A stretch of DNA of 64,000 bases from Blastocystis hominis (lineage: Eukaryota; Sar; Bigyra; Opalinata; Blastocystidae). The DNA lies in the NCBI RefSeq assembly GCF_000151665.1, contig NW_013171828.1:36817-100816 (forward strand), in the 5' to 3' direction. The notes under the pieces were generated by a model. That model worked only from the letters and a program-made list of their open reading frames with translations. It made no database searches and was not told the origin of the DNA. The position numbers and the translations under genes are program-made. This document shows, in pieces, positions 1-9,535 of this stretch (positions are counted from its first letter, which is position 1; each line of letters begins with the position of its first letter).

Positions 1-39
1 AGGGGCTTGCATTACTAGGTAGCTAAGCATAACGGTTGG

Positions 40-735
40 GTGGACGGTTACATAACGCGTGTGGAAGCAAAGAAAATCACTATTGGAGGCTGCAACTATA
101 GCCTCCAATATTATCAAGGCGATCACGAGGATGAATACACGTTGACGAGAGATGGGAAGGTTTGCCTATTCCAAAATGGCATACTGAAGATGTGTTACGA
201 GGTGGATGCGGACGAGAGCGAAATCGGCGACTTTACCCGATTCGAAAATGGATGTGTCGCTTTTGTGCAATCCTATGATGAAATCTGGGACAGAAAGAAT
301 TTTCATCGTATTATAAACCATGTCCGAGGCGAGCGGATGGAAATCTATTCGCATGCGAGTGATCACCTGATATATCACGGTGAATTTAATGAGAAGCGAG
401 AACGAGAAGGATGGGGCATCCAGTATGACGAAGAAACGGGTGCCATGCTGCTCGAGGGGATCTGGAAGGAAAACAAGCTGGTGGAGATCATCCGCAAGAT
501 CGAAGGAGCCATCATGACCGAGTTCAAGCGAAACGGTGACAACACCATCGCTTCGAATCGAATTCCCCTCTATGTGGGCGAATTCGTGTATGATGAATCG
601 AAAGAATCGTTTCTTCGAAATGGTCGAGGATACTGGATCGATGAAGAAACTCGGATTGCTACTCGCGAAGTGGAATGGAAAGATGGAGTGGAAGTGAGTG
701 GAAGAGATCTCTATGATGGATGGCATATTCATTGA
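40..735 (+). CDS. MORN-repeat-like protein, 3' part of a gene
   Basis: The open frame encodes 231 residues with repeated aromatic/Gly patterns of MORN type (YHGEFNEKREREGWGIQY, YVGEFVYDESK, RNGRGYWIDEE). MORN repeats usually act as membrane- or protein-binding scaffolds. The first codon of the frame is GTG and an in-frame TAG lies at 16-18, so the frame probably begins just after a splice acceptor and earlier exons lie left of the window. The same MORN pattern occurs in the gene at 1496-3005, but the two proteins are not close copies. Codon use is richer in GC than in the neighbouring LRR genes. No membrane segment or signal peptide is visible. Function beyond the repeat class is unknown. Confidence 0.6.
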   Translation: MDGYITRVEAKKITIGGCNYSLQYYQGDHEDEYTLTRDGKVCLFQNGILKMCYEVDADESEIGDFTRFENGCVAFVQSYDEIWDRKNFHRIINHVRGERMEIYSHASDHLIYHGEFNEKREREGWGIQYDEETGAMLLEGIWKENKLVEIIRKIEGAIMTEFKRNGDNTIASNRIPLYVGEFVYDESKESFLRNGRGYWIDEETRIATREVEWKDGVEVSGRDLYDGWHIH

Positions 736-1495
736 TTCACTCAATATTACTTGTTTATTTAATACTATTACTATGTTAATCACATTGCATTTCACATTGT
801 TTTGTTGATCAAATAGAAAGCAAGGTTTTCATTCATAGGATTCATGGATTCCATCCATCATATTATTCAATCGATTGTTTTGTTTAATGATACTATGATT
901 CCTATTCACCATTTCAATCTATGAACCACATTCCTTTCTCTGCAATATCATTCTTTGTACTCAATATGGATGATCATTGTGACAGAAGAGAATCGAAGTA
1001 TCAACAGAGAATCAATACAATAAACCACTTGTCAAATAGAAATGATGGATTTTGCATTCTACACACTACTGCCATACTCTCTATTACGAATCTGACCATT
1101 CCAACAGTATTCACTATTGTGAGTTCGATAGATGCAAAACAAGATTAACTACCACATAATTGATATATTTTGAAGAACATATATCCATTATAGACTTAAT
1201 AGAACAGCCATTCTGACATGAGAGAGTAAAGGTGATCAAAATGCGTAGTACTTTACAATTATAGCTATAAGTATCTGAAAATAACACAAAAATAAATGAA
1301 TAGATGGAAATGCACCGAAATAAAGAAAAATAGAAATGGGTGGAGAAAATGAGGTTTTATTTTATGTATTCTAGTTTGTAACACACCAGCATATCAAAGC
1401 CATACACAATAATCCATGACGTGTGTTCTATCGAGAAATAATGAAACAGATCTTGTTTCCAAAATAAACGTTTTACCATATTTCTTTTCATTTCC
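736..1495. other. AT-rich intergenic stretch
   Basis: No convincing gene. A 75-residue frame at 921-1148 has no recognisable pattern and is probably chance. No hairpin, tandem repeat or RNA gene was noticed. Confidence 0.5.
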
Positions 1496-3005
1496 ATGCA
1501 AAAGATTGTTGATTTTGTCAATTCTGCTATTAGTAACTATCATATTGATAGTTCCATCATCCAAAATGTGCAGGCATGCTTGGGTAAAGAATGGAAACCA
1601 AATGGCTGGATTTCACTTATTTTGAGTAATAGAGAATGTGTAGTATTGCAATTCAATAATGGAGTATTCATGAATCAAGGATTTGTGGTCAATGAGCAGA
1701 AAGTGTTGAAAGTGTTTGGAAATCATCAAATTGGTGCTATTTCATATAATGAAGAATTCTTGGTAGAAGGAATCGTGGATTTGGATCATGGAAGTCGATT
1801 TGAAGGCTTGGTATTGGCAGAAAACAAGTTTGGAATTCCATTTGGATATGGTGAAATGTATGATGATGATGGAATATTGGTGTACAAGGGCATAATGATC
1901 AATTGGAAACGATTTGGATATGGAACGAGTTATCATGATAATGGATGTATTGAATATGAAGGATATTGGTGTGATGATAATCGATTTGGAATTGGAAAAG
2001 TGTATGATCGATATGGTAAATTAGTGAATGAATGTGAATGGTGTAATGGAATTGAATGTGATATTGATGAAGGCGATGGCAGCAAACCACTGAATATGGG
2101 AATGAAACATTTGAAACTGAGTGACAAATGTGTATTGGTTGATTGGGATGTTTCATTGTTGTATAATTTGGAATCAATCGAAATCGGCAATGATTGTTTT
2201 GAATCAGTGAAAACATTCAAAATCGATGGATTGAATCGATTGAAAACGATCAATATTGGCAGGAATTCATTTACTCAGAAAAAAAATAGGCCTGGAAATG
2301 ATAAATCAAAATCATTCCACATATTGAATTGTGGATCATTGGAATCCATTCTAATTGGTGAATATAGTTTCAGTGATTTTGCTGGAGACTTTGAATTGAA
2401 GAATTTACCGCAATTACAATCCATTCAAATTGGCACAATTGGAAGTGATTCGTTCAATTTCTGGTGTAGTTCATTTGTGATTCGAGGTATTGATATGATA
2501 TTGAATATTTGAATAATGCATAGATCTTCCAAATCTACAATCCATTACATTAGGTTGGTGTGCATTCCATGGTTCCTCATCAACCATAATAGAAAGTATT
2601 GAATGAATTCGAATGAAATGATTGATGTAGATCTTCCATCATTACAATCCATTCAACTCGGTGATTGGGCACTTTTTGGAAGAGATGATGATTCATGTTC
2701 ATTGATAATGCGAAGTAATAATGAATTGATTGGTTATGATTTGTTTTGTAGATCTTCTAAATCTAACATCAATAACTTCTGTAACAGCTAGTTTCTATTG
2801 TCCTCGTTGGGTGACATTGGAAAGTATTTCTGAATATTGAATATTGATAGTATTTAGATATTCCAAATCTTCAAAATGTCAAGCTACCTAATTCATTCCA
2901 GGAAGTTCAATCGAAATCAATTTCGAGTATAGTTTGATTGATTTGATTTGATTCATAGATGTTTCTTCCATTCTCGCTGATCTTGTCCACGAAATCGATG
3001 AGTAA
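1496..3005 (+). CDS. MORN/leucine-rich-repeat protein, one LRR per exon
   Basis: The first exon (1496-2486) encodes MORN-like motifs (YEGYWCDDNRFGIGKVYDR) followed by BspA/Treponema-type LRRs (LESIEIGNDCFESVKTFKI, LKTINIGRNSFT). Five small exons follow: 2524-2595, 2631-2714, 2752-2823, 2858-2926 and 2959-3005. They are separated by introns of 37, 35, 37, 34 and 32 nt. Every intron is phase 1 and ends TAG before AT, so each small exon opens with D/N-(L/I/V) and usually a Pro. The last exon ends SILADLVHEIDE-stop, similar to the C-terminus of the gene at 53452-59543. No signal peptide is evident at the chosen ATG, which could be preceded by an unseen exon. A truncated paralogue lies at 28659-29440. 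Such LRR proteins are often surface or adhesion proteins, but the role here is unknown. Confidence 0.75.
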
Positions 3006-5011
3006 ATCTATAATTTTGATTTGATTTGATTTGTTTAGTGATTCGTCATTGACTAGTATTGGTTCCATTGATTGATTGATTGTTTGTTTGTTTGAAACCG
3101 ATTCTTGATCACAATTCATGATTCTATAATTATCAAAATATCAATCCTGTCTGATTATTATGATGTTCTTCTTTGCCATTTTAACAATGATACTGAATTA
3201 TGATTGTTGTTTCAATCAATCAATCAATCAATCTATCATTGTTTTCGATTATTATCATCATCATTATTATTACCAATGACCCAATGATCACATATTGAAC
3301 ATTCACAAATGATGAATCCAATCTACCAATAATAATAATAATAATAATATACAAATGATGGTTTGAATAGGTTTGAATTAGGATTTGTTCAATATTGATA
3401 GGAAACTGCTTGCTTCGAATAATCATCATAATCATCATGAATAATAAGATTGGATTTGATAGTGACACAATGGAATGGTTGGAATCGATTGATATTGGAT
3501 GATTATTCACATTTGTGAATCCATTGTTAAATCGGTAGATAATACAATACAATACAATGATTGATATTGAATTAGGATATTGATTTTGACTTATTGAATA
3601 GGAATCGATCACTGTATACATAGAATAGAATAGAATAGAATCAAATAGAGGTGAAATGGATGAAACAAGGCAATGAAACTACAATAGAATAGAATAGAAT
3701 AGAATCCGATTGAATAGCATTGGAAATCATATTGGATTCACCATTCAATCAATCCAACTATCATTTGTTTGTTTATCAATGAGTCACAAAACATGGATTT
3801 ATCAATTTGATAATAATGGAATCAAATCGGATGTGTTTGATACTTGATAGCTGTAGTTAGTAGTAATATCAATCGTGGTTTCACAATTCGATATTTGGAT
3901 GGAATGTCGTATTCTTCAATATCACACAAACCACTCACTCACTCACTCACTCAATCAATCAATGGATCAAAGATAGCTGATTCAAAATGCAAATGAATGT
4001 TGAATATCGTAAAGAATCAATTCATCATTCACACTCAATAATACTGATAAGAATAGAAGGGCTGTTCAATCCATTGATTGAATGATCGATTGAATGAATG
4101 AATGGTGTGTATTTGGTTAGTTTTCGATCTCCATTCATCATCATTACTATCATTATTATGATTGTATCATCCACATTATTCATCGGTCTATTTCAGCATA
4201 TTGAATACCATTAGATCACTTTGGTATTGTTGATCATGAATAGAATGATTGGATAGGATCGATCAATCAGAATCAGAATCAGAATCAGATGGATGATGAG
4301 TATTCAACCATCAATCCTAGTGATTATTATTATTAGTAGTTTTTGTATTTGTATTTGTTCGATTATCAATGATATAGAATCGATCGAATGATTCATTGAT
4401 AGCGATCCAATCGACTGATAGAATTATACAATTGATTCGATCGAATCCAAATGGAACAATCACTCAAACACATTGTAGTCTCAATGGTTGTTTGCAATTG
4501 AATCGATCGAGATTTATGAAATCGTTATTTTCGATCATTGTATTAGCTGGAATCTATCATTGTACTGTATTGCATAACAATACTCTTATTTCTTTCTTTC
4601 TTTCTTTCTTTTTTTTGATCATTATTATCATTATTATTATCATTATTGATATCATTCAAATCATTAGATCCCATTCGAACAAGTCAATATGGAATCAGCA
4701 TTTGATAATCACAATACAATAATGAGGCATATTGTGAGAACCATTTGTGTTGTGGTTTGAATATGAGTATTTCGATAATGGGTTTTCTTGGAATCCATTG
4801 TTTGGTTGTATATTCAATATGCTGTTTGTGATTGTACACCGATGAATCCACAAATCACATATTTCGAATGAATCTTGATTGAACGACTTTAATCGAATCG
4901 TTTTGACAAGATTCATTGCACTTAATCCAATTGAATGAATAGGAATCGACACAATCCATATTTGTTTGTTGAAATAGTATTCATTTGGATAATACTCAAT
5001 GATTCATTATT
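3006..5011. repeat. AT-rich low-complexity flank
   Basis: No convincing gene. Many short tandem arrays are visible: AAT at about 3331-3348, GAATA-type at 3622-3645 and 3684-3704, CACT/CAAT at 3935-3965, AGAATC at 4269-4288 and CTTT at 4590-4612. The stretch 4640-4930 is clearly similar to 29740-29990 (shared GCATTTGATAATCACAA and ordered matches after it), so the left and right flanks of the mobile element share duplicated non-coding DNA as well as the MORN/LRR gene. Confidence 0.55.
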
Positions 5012-5323
5012 AGTAGTAGGTAAATGACGGGAAACACGCGGAAATCCATTTCCTACCAAATAACCGCGGCAACCCTTTTTTTGCCATTTTCGACCATTTT
5101 CTGCCATTTTTGCCATGGTCTTCCTGGTCACCTCGACTACCGTGACGGGAAACACGCGGAAATCCATTTCCTACCAAATAACCGCGGCAACCCATTTTCC
5201 ACCATTTTCTGCCATTACCTGCCTGGCTACCTTATTGTCCATAACAAGAAACGCGCGGAAACCCATGACTGCCAATTCCTGCAATGTTAACCTGACTTCC
5301 ATTGTAGGCCATGGTATCCATGG
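5012..5323 (+). repeat. Left terminal inverted repeat, with an internal tandem duplication
   Basis: Matches the reverse complement of 27598-27802. The core of about 50 bp from TGACGGGAAACACGCGG to GCGGCAACCC occurs twice, starting at 5025 and at 5143, an offset of 118 bp. This makes the left repeat about 100 bp longer than the right one. The similarity ends at the CCATGG around 5323, just before the first hairpin element. Confidence 0.85.
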
Positions 5324-5330
5324 TTGTGAT

Positions 5331-5373
5331 GGGGCAACGTACGTTGCCCCGGGAGGAATCTTCGATTCCTCCC
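5331..5373. repeat. Double-hairpin element 1
   Basis: A perfect 20-bp palindrome (arm GGGGCAACGT) at 5331-5350 is followed directly by a hairpin with 10-bp arms GGGAGGAATC and loop TTC at 5351-5373. It lies between the left terminal repeat and the first gene. No clear flanking direct repeat. Confidence 0.8.
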
Positions 5374-5409
5374 CATTGTCTTGTTGACTAAGGTAAAGAG
5401 AGAAAGACC

Positions 5410-6255
5410 ATGCACTACTCCATGCTTATTCAAGGCTCACCTACCAACGGCTCATTCACCTGGATCAACCCCTACAAGTACAAGAATCCTTATATCACTT
5501 CCATGACTGTCCTGTTTCATCCTAATGGTTCGATGTTTAATAACGTAGACACGACGAATGTGATTACTAACAGCAATGACGAGAAGGTGACAATCCCTGC
5601 TGGTTATTACACGATCAGTGAGATCATTGCCTTGCTCAATACCATGACCGATACTACATTTTCCATATCTACGAATGCCTCGTCGTTCGGCTGTATCTGG
5701 ATTCAGTCTCCACACACCATTGACTTCACAGATGCACCTGATATTCGTGAGATCCTCGGCTTCGATGGACGAACGGTCATTCTACCTGCTTCGTTCAGTG
5801 GATCGAACGTGATTGATATCACGCGAAATCGACAAGTGATTCAGGTCTACTCGACGATCGTGCGATCATCGGACCTGAAGATTGCCAACCAGAACAACAA
5901 CCTGCTCACCACGATGATCATTGACGATCCAACGGCTGACTACGTGCGAACTGTGGAAGACGTGTGTATTCCAATGATCACTCGGTTTGATCAATTGATG
6001 TTCGTGTTCCGCGATATGGATGGCAAGATGATGCGATTGAACGGCGAATTCGAACTCCAGTTGACGATTGAGGACGTGTACGAGCAAAGTGAAAATAGCG
6101 TCACTTCCGCTAATCAGTTCTCCATGATTGAAGTGTTCGGTAATACCACCAAGAAGGAAGTGAACCGCTGGACAATCCTCTCTCGTATACGACCAGTGCT
6201 ACATCTCGTCTGTGTCGTTGTATACGGACTTCGTGTTGCACAACGTGCCGACTGA
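5410..6255 (+). CDS. Polinton structural protein, module A (possible 5' part of a split gene)
   Basis: The 281-residue frame contains a module also found in the next gene and at 8796-9488: IPAGYYTISEIIALLN (about residues 70-85), IDFTDAPDIREILGF (about 103-117), then DITRNRQVIQVYSTI (about 136-150). It ends in a strand-like segment similar to the C-termini of the later copies. The last 30 or so residues of the frame lose the pattern, while the +1 frame, open from 6164, picks it up (YISSVSLYTDFVLHN). So 5410-8470 may be one gene broken by a single-base frameshift, or two genes with overlapping ends. The position among capsid-type genes suggests a virion surface or minor capsid role; the fold is not proven. 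Confidence 0.6.
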   Translation: MHYSMLIQGSPTNGSFTWINPYKYKNPYITSMTVLFHPNGSMFNNVDTTNVITNSNDEKVTIPAGYYTISEIIALLNTMTDTTFSISTNASSFGCIWIQSPHTIDFTDAPDIREILGFDGRTVILPASFSGSNVIDITRNRQVIQVYSTIVRSSDLKIANQNNNLLTTMIIDDPTADYVRTVEDVCIPMITRFDQLMFVFRDMDGKMMRLNGEFELQLTIEDVYEQSENSVTSANQFSMIEVFGNTTKKEVNRWTILSRIRPVLHLVCVVVYGLRVAQRAD

Positions 6256-8470
6256 CCAAGTGGTGCTAATCAATGCTGGCGCTACGATTCAAGAGATCAC
6301 GATACCACGCGGTGCATACGACATCGAAACGATCATTGCAAAGCTGAATGCAAGTGATGCCCTGTTCGAATTGGTGTATAGCGGTGAGAATGCGTTCCAC
6401 ATCACGGTAGATCACTTCTACATGATTGATTTCACGAATGCACCAGAGATCAGGTCGATCCTTGGTTTCGAATCGGACATCTTGGTGAAAGGAGTGGATA
6501 ACCCGAAGCGCTACTACATGTCTTCCTCGTGTAATCACGTGGTTGTTACTGATGACACTGTCTCGCACATGTTGACATTGCCTGTCGGTTACTACACGTT
6601 CTCCGAGTTCATCGAGGCTGTCGGTGCTGAAATGGTGAAAGTGCTTCCACTCACATCCATGACGATCGAGGATGATCATGTTCGCTTCAATGTCCAAGCA
6701 GACGGATGGTATTTCAATCGATCCAGTGTTGACACGACGATCGATGGTTTTGGTTGGACTCCATGGTTCAAGCTGTCTCCATCTGTGCAGAACCTGTGCA
6801 TCGAACGACCAGTGGAAACTTCGTTCAACCCTGAAAGCGATTCCCCACCTGATATGACGAATGATCAAGGTATTGGTGGTCATGCGTATATAGGATCAAA
6901 CACCTTCATTGCGTATGACTGGAAAATGCGTACGAATGATAATCGGTTCCTGCTAAAGCCTCTCGCGACATACACGATGCGCCTAGCTGATGGTTCAGTA
7001 CTCGATAGTGGTGAATTCTACATAACGGACGATACGTCTACCCCGATCAAGATGAATACTCTTACAACCACATGTTTTAATGAACTCAATGCTCGATATG
7101 CGAGTGCTATGGAACTACCTCCATCTCACCAGAATGCGATTGCGTGGACGGTGAATGACAATAGAGAAAGCATGTCATGGACTGCGAAGGACTATGCACC
7201 AGAATTGGAATTGCATATCACATCGGAAAATACAGGTGACTTGGTGTCATCGAATGGTTCTTCGATCGGACCTTGGTATTCCAAGGATAGTATATATCAC
7301 ACGAGAGTGTTTATCGATACGACGAATTTTATACTTGGAATACGTGGATATGGCGAAAGACCTCTCACAATCCAACGAGGTCATTATAGCGCTATTGATA
7401 TCGTGAATATGATCGCTAATGTGATCAATAAGATATTTGTAGATGCATCTCTCGGAAGGTACTTGGTATATGTCATTGCAGATAATGGTGGTCGAGTACG
7501 AATGGGATGTCGAAATGGTACAGAACCACGATTCATATTGTTTTGTGATAATCCATGTTTCAAGATTACACCCGGACCATACGCTGAACCAGGTGGTGTG
7601 TATTTGTCTTGTTATTTCGAGTTTTATCGCAATTACTACATCAGGATGCCCGAGTTGACATCACCTTACGAGTTTGCGATGGCAAACATCGATGGACTGA
7701 ATGTGACGAATATGATCAAAGGTAGTACGTATTCCGATCGTGCTGTGTCGATCGAATTCATACAACCGACACGTGTTACGTATGTCGGTCTTCACCCATC
7801 ATTGAATACCTTTGTTGACTGGGAACAATCTGAGTCGTACACGGCTAACACGACGATTCGCTTCCCGTACGGAATGATGACACTGGACGAAGAGGGAAGC
7901 AGTGCTTCCCCCGAGACTGATATCACTTACACGGATGACATTCAAACACTCACGTGGACCATACCATCACGGTTGACACAGGCTGACATGATATGGCACA
8001 TGAACCAGTGTTTTGACTCGGCTGCACTGAACATACGATGGAAAGCTGAGACAGATGGGTACTACATTCACGCGGACCACGTGTTCTCGTTGAGTGGCAA
8101 CCTGGGAACCATAGTTCCCGCTTCAGGATCGCAATCGCATACATGGCGTATCCCTTTCGACGATGGTGTGTACTATGCCAACTATGGTCCATTGGTTGCC
8201 GAGTATCCTGTCGATATCACGAACGGTCTATCGAACATACAGCTGTATTGCAACATCGTGAAAAGCAAGACGATACCACTGCTTGCGAATGTCCCGATGG
8301 ACAGCTTGTACAAGAATTACTTCTACAAGAATCGCATGTTGGTACCATGTTCTGAATTGCTTGATCGCATCGTGTACGAATTGAAGGATGAAAATGGTGA
8401 CCCGCTATCGTTCATTGGGAACGTGTACCTGCTAATCGGATTCACCGTTTCAGGAGGAAATAATAAATGA
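6164..8470 (+). CDS. Polinton large structural protein with repeated modules
   Basis: The frame is open from 6164. A GTG at 6212 is the first start-like codon, giving 752 residues. It repeats the module of the preceding frame: IPRGAYDIETIIAKLN and IDFTNAPEIRSILGF near the start, LPVGYYTFSEFIEAVG next, IQRGHYSAIDIVNMIANVIN in the middle, and DITNGLSNIQLYCNI near the end. Tandem modules and a beta-rich composition suggest a spike, fibre or vertex protein of the virion. A small hairpin (7894-7910) lies in the coding sequence. The stop TGA overlaps the ATG of the next gene as ATGA at 8467-8470. A normal ATG start is missing, so the true start is uncertain: it could be made by frameshifting from 5410-6255. 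Confidence 0.6.
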   Translation, partial: TAGQSSLVYDQCYISSVSLYTDFVLHNVPTDQVVLINAGATIQEITIPRGAYDIETIIAKLNASDALFELVYSGENAFHITVDHFYMIDFTNAPEIRSILGFESDILVKGVDNPKRYYMSSSCNHVVVTDDTVSHMLTLPVGYYTFSEFIEAVGAEMVKVLPLTSMTIEDDHVRFNVQADGWYFNRSSVDTTIDGFGWTPWFKLSPSVQNLCIERPVETSFNPESDSPPDMTNDQGIGGHAYIGSNTFIAYDWKMRTNDNRFLLKPLATYTMRLADGSVLDSGEFYITDDTSTPIKMNTLTTTCFNELNARYASAMELPPSHQNAIAWTVNDNRESMSWTAKDYAPELELHITSENTGDLVSSNGSSIGPWYSKDSIYHTRVFIDTTNFILGIRGYGERPLTIQRGHYSAIDIVNMIANVINKIFVDASLGRYLVYVIADNGGRVRMGCRNGTEPRFILFCDNPCFKITPGPYAEPGGVYLSCYFEFYRNYYIRMPELTSPYEFAMANIDGLNVTNMIKGSTYSDRAVSIEFIQPTRVTYVGLHPSLNTFVDWEQSESYTANTTIRFPYGMMTLDEEGSSASPETDITYTDDIQTLTWTIPSRLTQADMIWHMNQCFDSAALNIRWKAETDGYYIHADHVFSLSGNLGTIVPASGSQSHTWRIPFDDGVYYANYGPLVAEYPVDITNGLSNIQLYCNIVKSKTIPLLANVPMDSLYKNYFYKNRMLVPCSELLDRIVYELKDENGDPLSFIGNVYLLIGFTVSGGNNK
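7894..7910. repeat. Single hairpin inside the large structural gene
   Basis: 7-bp arms GGGAAGC around loop AGT, same style as the paired elements. It is translated (GSSAS), and the reading frame stays open. Confidence 0.6.
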
Positions 8471-8799
8471 ATCTAGTGTTCAACATTGCTCGAACGTACG
8501 AACATGAATTCACAAGTAACAATCTCATCAAAAGCGACATGGTAATCGACAGAGTGACTATGAAGGGAGAATCGCCTGGCACCTGCCTTGTCCTTGATCG
8601 AGTGAACAACATGCAAGAACGACGACAGTCTCCGTTGGTTGTATTGAACGAGGAGTTTACGGAGAATGCACACATGAACGTCGTGGTACCCAAAAGTCGC
8701 AAATGGTCATTCTCGTTGACCGATAAGACCGGTACAACGATTGCCCTGCCAATGCCGATCACGGTGTGCATTCACTTTCATGTTTTCCAAAGTAAATGA
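8467..8799 (+). CDS. Small conserved-looking Polinton protein, 110 aa
   Basis: Starts at the ATG inside ATGA shared with the preceding gene's stop, and ends in the same way inside the ATG of the next gene (8796-8799). The protein alternates short hydrophobic strands with turns and has no recognised domain. Its place inside a block of structural genes suggests a small virion component. It does not show the GYY/ILGF module of its neighbours. The two 4-base overlaps argue that it is a real gene translated together with the genes on either side. Confidence 0.55.
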   Translation: MNLVFNIARTYEHEFTSNNLIKSDMVIDRVTMKGESPGTCLVLDRVNNMQERRQSPLVVLNEEFTENAHMNVVVPKSRKWSFSLTDKTGTTIALPMPITVCIHFHVFQSK

Positions 8800-9488
8800 A
8801 TCGTGCACTACCAGTGAGTGTGATTAACCACAATACAGTAATTCCGAAGAACAACGAACGATACCATGAAACGTTCAACACAGTGATCATGCCTCGTGAC
8901 CTTGTGTACAAGATCACTTCGATTACGTGCAAGATCGATACAACGTCTCTCTGGAACATTCGTGCAATGAATGTCGTGAAGGTTCAAATGCTGTCAGGGT
9001 TTGAAATGGTGTACAACGTCGGTCCTGGCTACTACTCGATTACCGAGTTATGCCGTGCGATAGCCGATTCCATCCAGGTAGACGATGTCAACCGAGCATA
9101 CCTGAACAGTGACGTGGCGACCGCTGTTGACCTTAGTGGCGCACCTGATTACACGAGTATCCTCAAGTTGGAAGGTGTCGTTGAGGCAGGTATGGTAGCG
9201 ACTGAACCCTACGACATTACGAATGGCATGAGTGTGATCCGAGTCTACAGTAGTATCAATGCTCAAACATTTGGTCTGAAGAGTCCGCTGATCGATAACC
9301 TGATTCATGTATCGATGGGACTGAACAACATGATCACCTGGGACAACCTATCGATCGATGTGATTGAACAATCGAACCTGGACTACATTGACTGGGTACT
9401 GACGGACGCGAATGACAATCCGATCTCATTGAATTCGAATGTGTACATCTCATTCACGATTTCGTGTTATTCGAAAGAGACAAAGTAA
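8796..9488 (+). CDS. Polinton structural protein, single-module paralogue (minor capsid candidate)
   Basis: 230 residues with one copy of the module seen in the two upstream frames: GPGYYSITELCRAIADS (about residues 77-93), DLSGAPDYTSILKLEG (about 112-127) and DITNGMSVIRVYSSI (about 138-152). It ends DANDNPISLNSNVYISFTI, matching the end of the 752-residue protein (DENGDPLSFIGNVYLLIGF). Length and beta-rich pattern would suit a single jelly-roll minor capsid (penton) protein, which Polintons are expected to encode, but this is inference. It starts within the ATGA overlap and is followed by a degenerate hairpin at 9493-9514. Confidence 0.6.
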   Translation: MNRALPVSVINHNTVIPKNNERYHETFNTVIMPRDLVYKITSITCKIDTTSLWNIRAMNVVKVQMLSGFEMVYNVGPGYYSITELCRAIADSIQVDDVNRAYLNSDVATAVDLSGAPDYTSILKLEGVVEAGMVATEPYDITNGMSVIRVYSSINAQTFGLKSPLIDNLIHVSMGLNNMITWDNLSIDVIEQSNLDYIDWVLTDANDNPISLNSNVYISFTISCYSKETK

Positions 9489-9535
9489 AGAAGGGGAGAC
9501 GGCAAAGTCGCCCCACATTGTTCCTCCCATAGTAA

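Noticed and set aside
166-795. 209-codon minus-strand frame
   Set aside because: Antisense shadow of the MORN-type gene.
6266-6883. 205-codon minus-strand frame
   Set aside because: Antisense shadow of the large structural gene; His/Arg-rich with no pattern.
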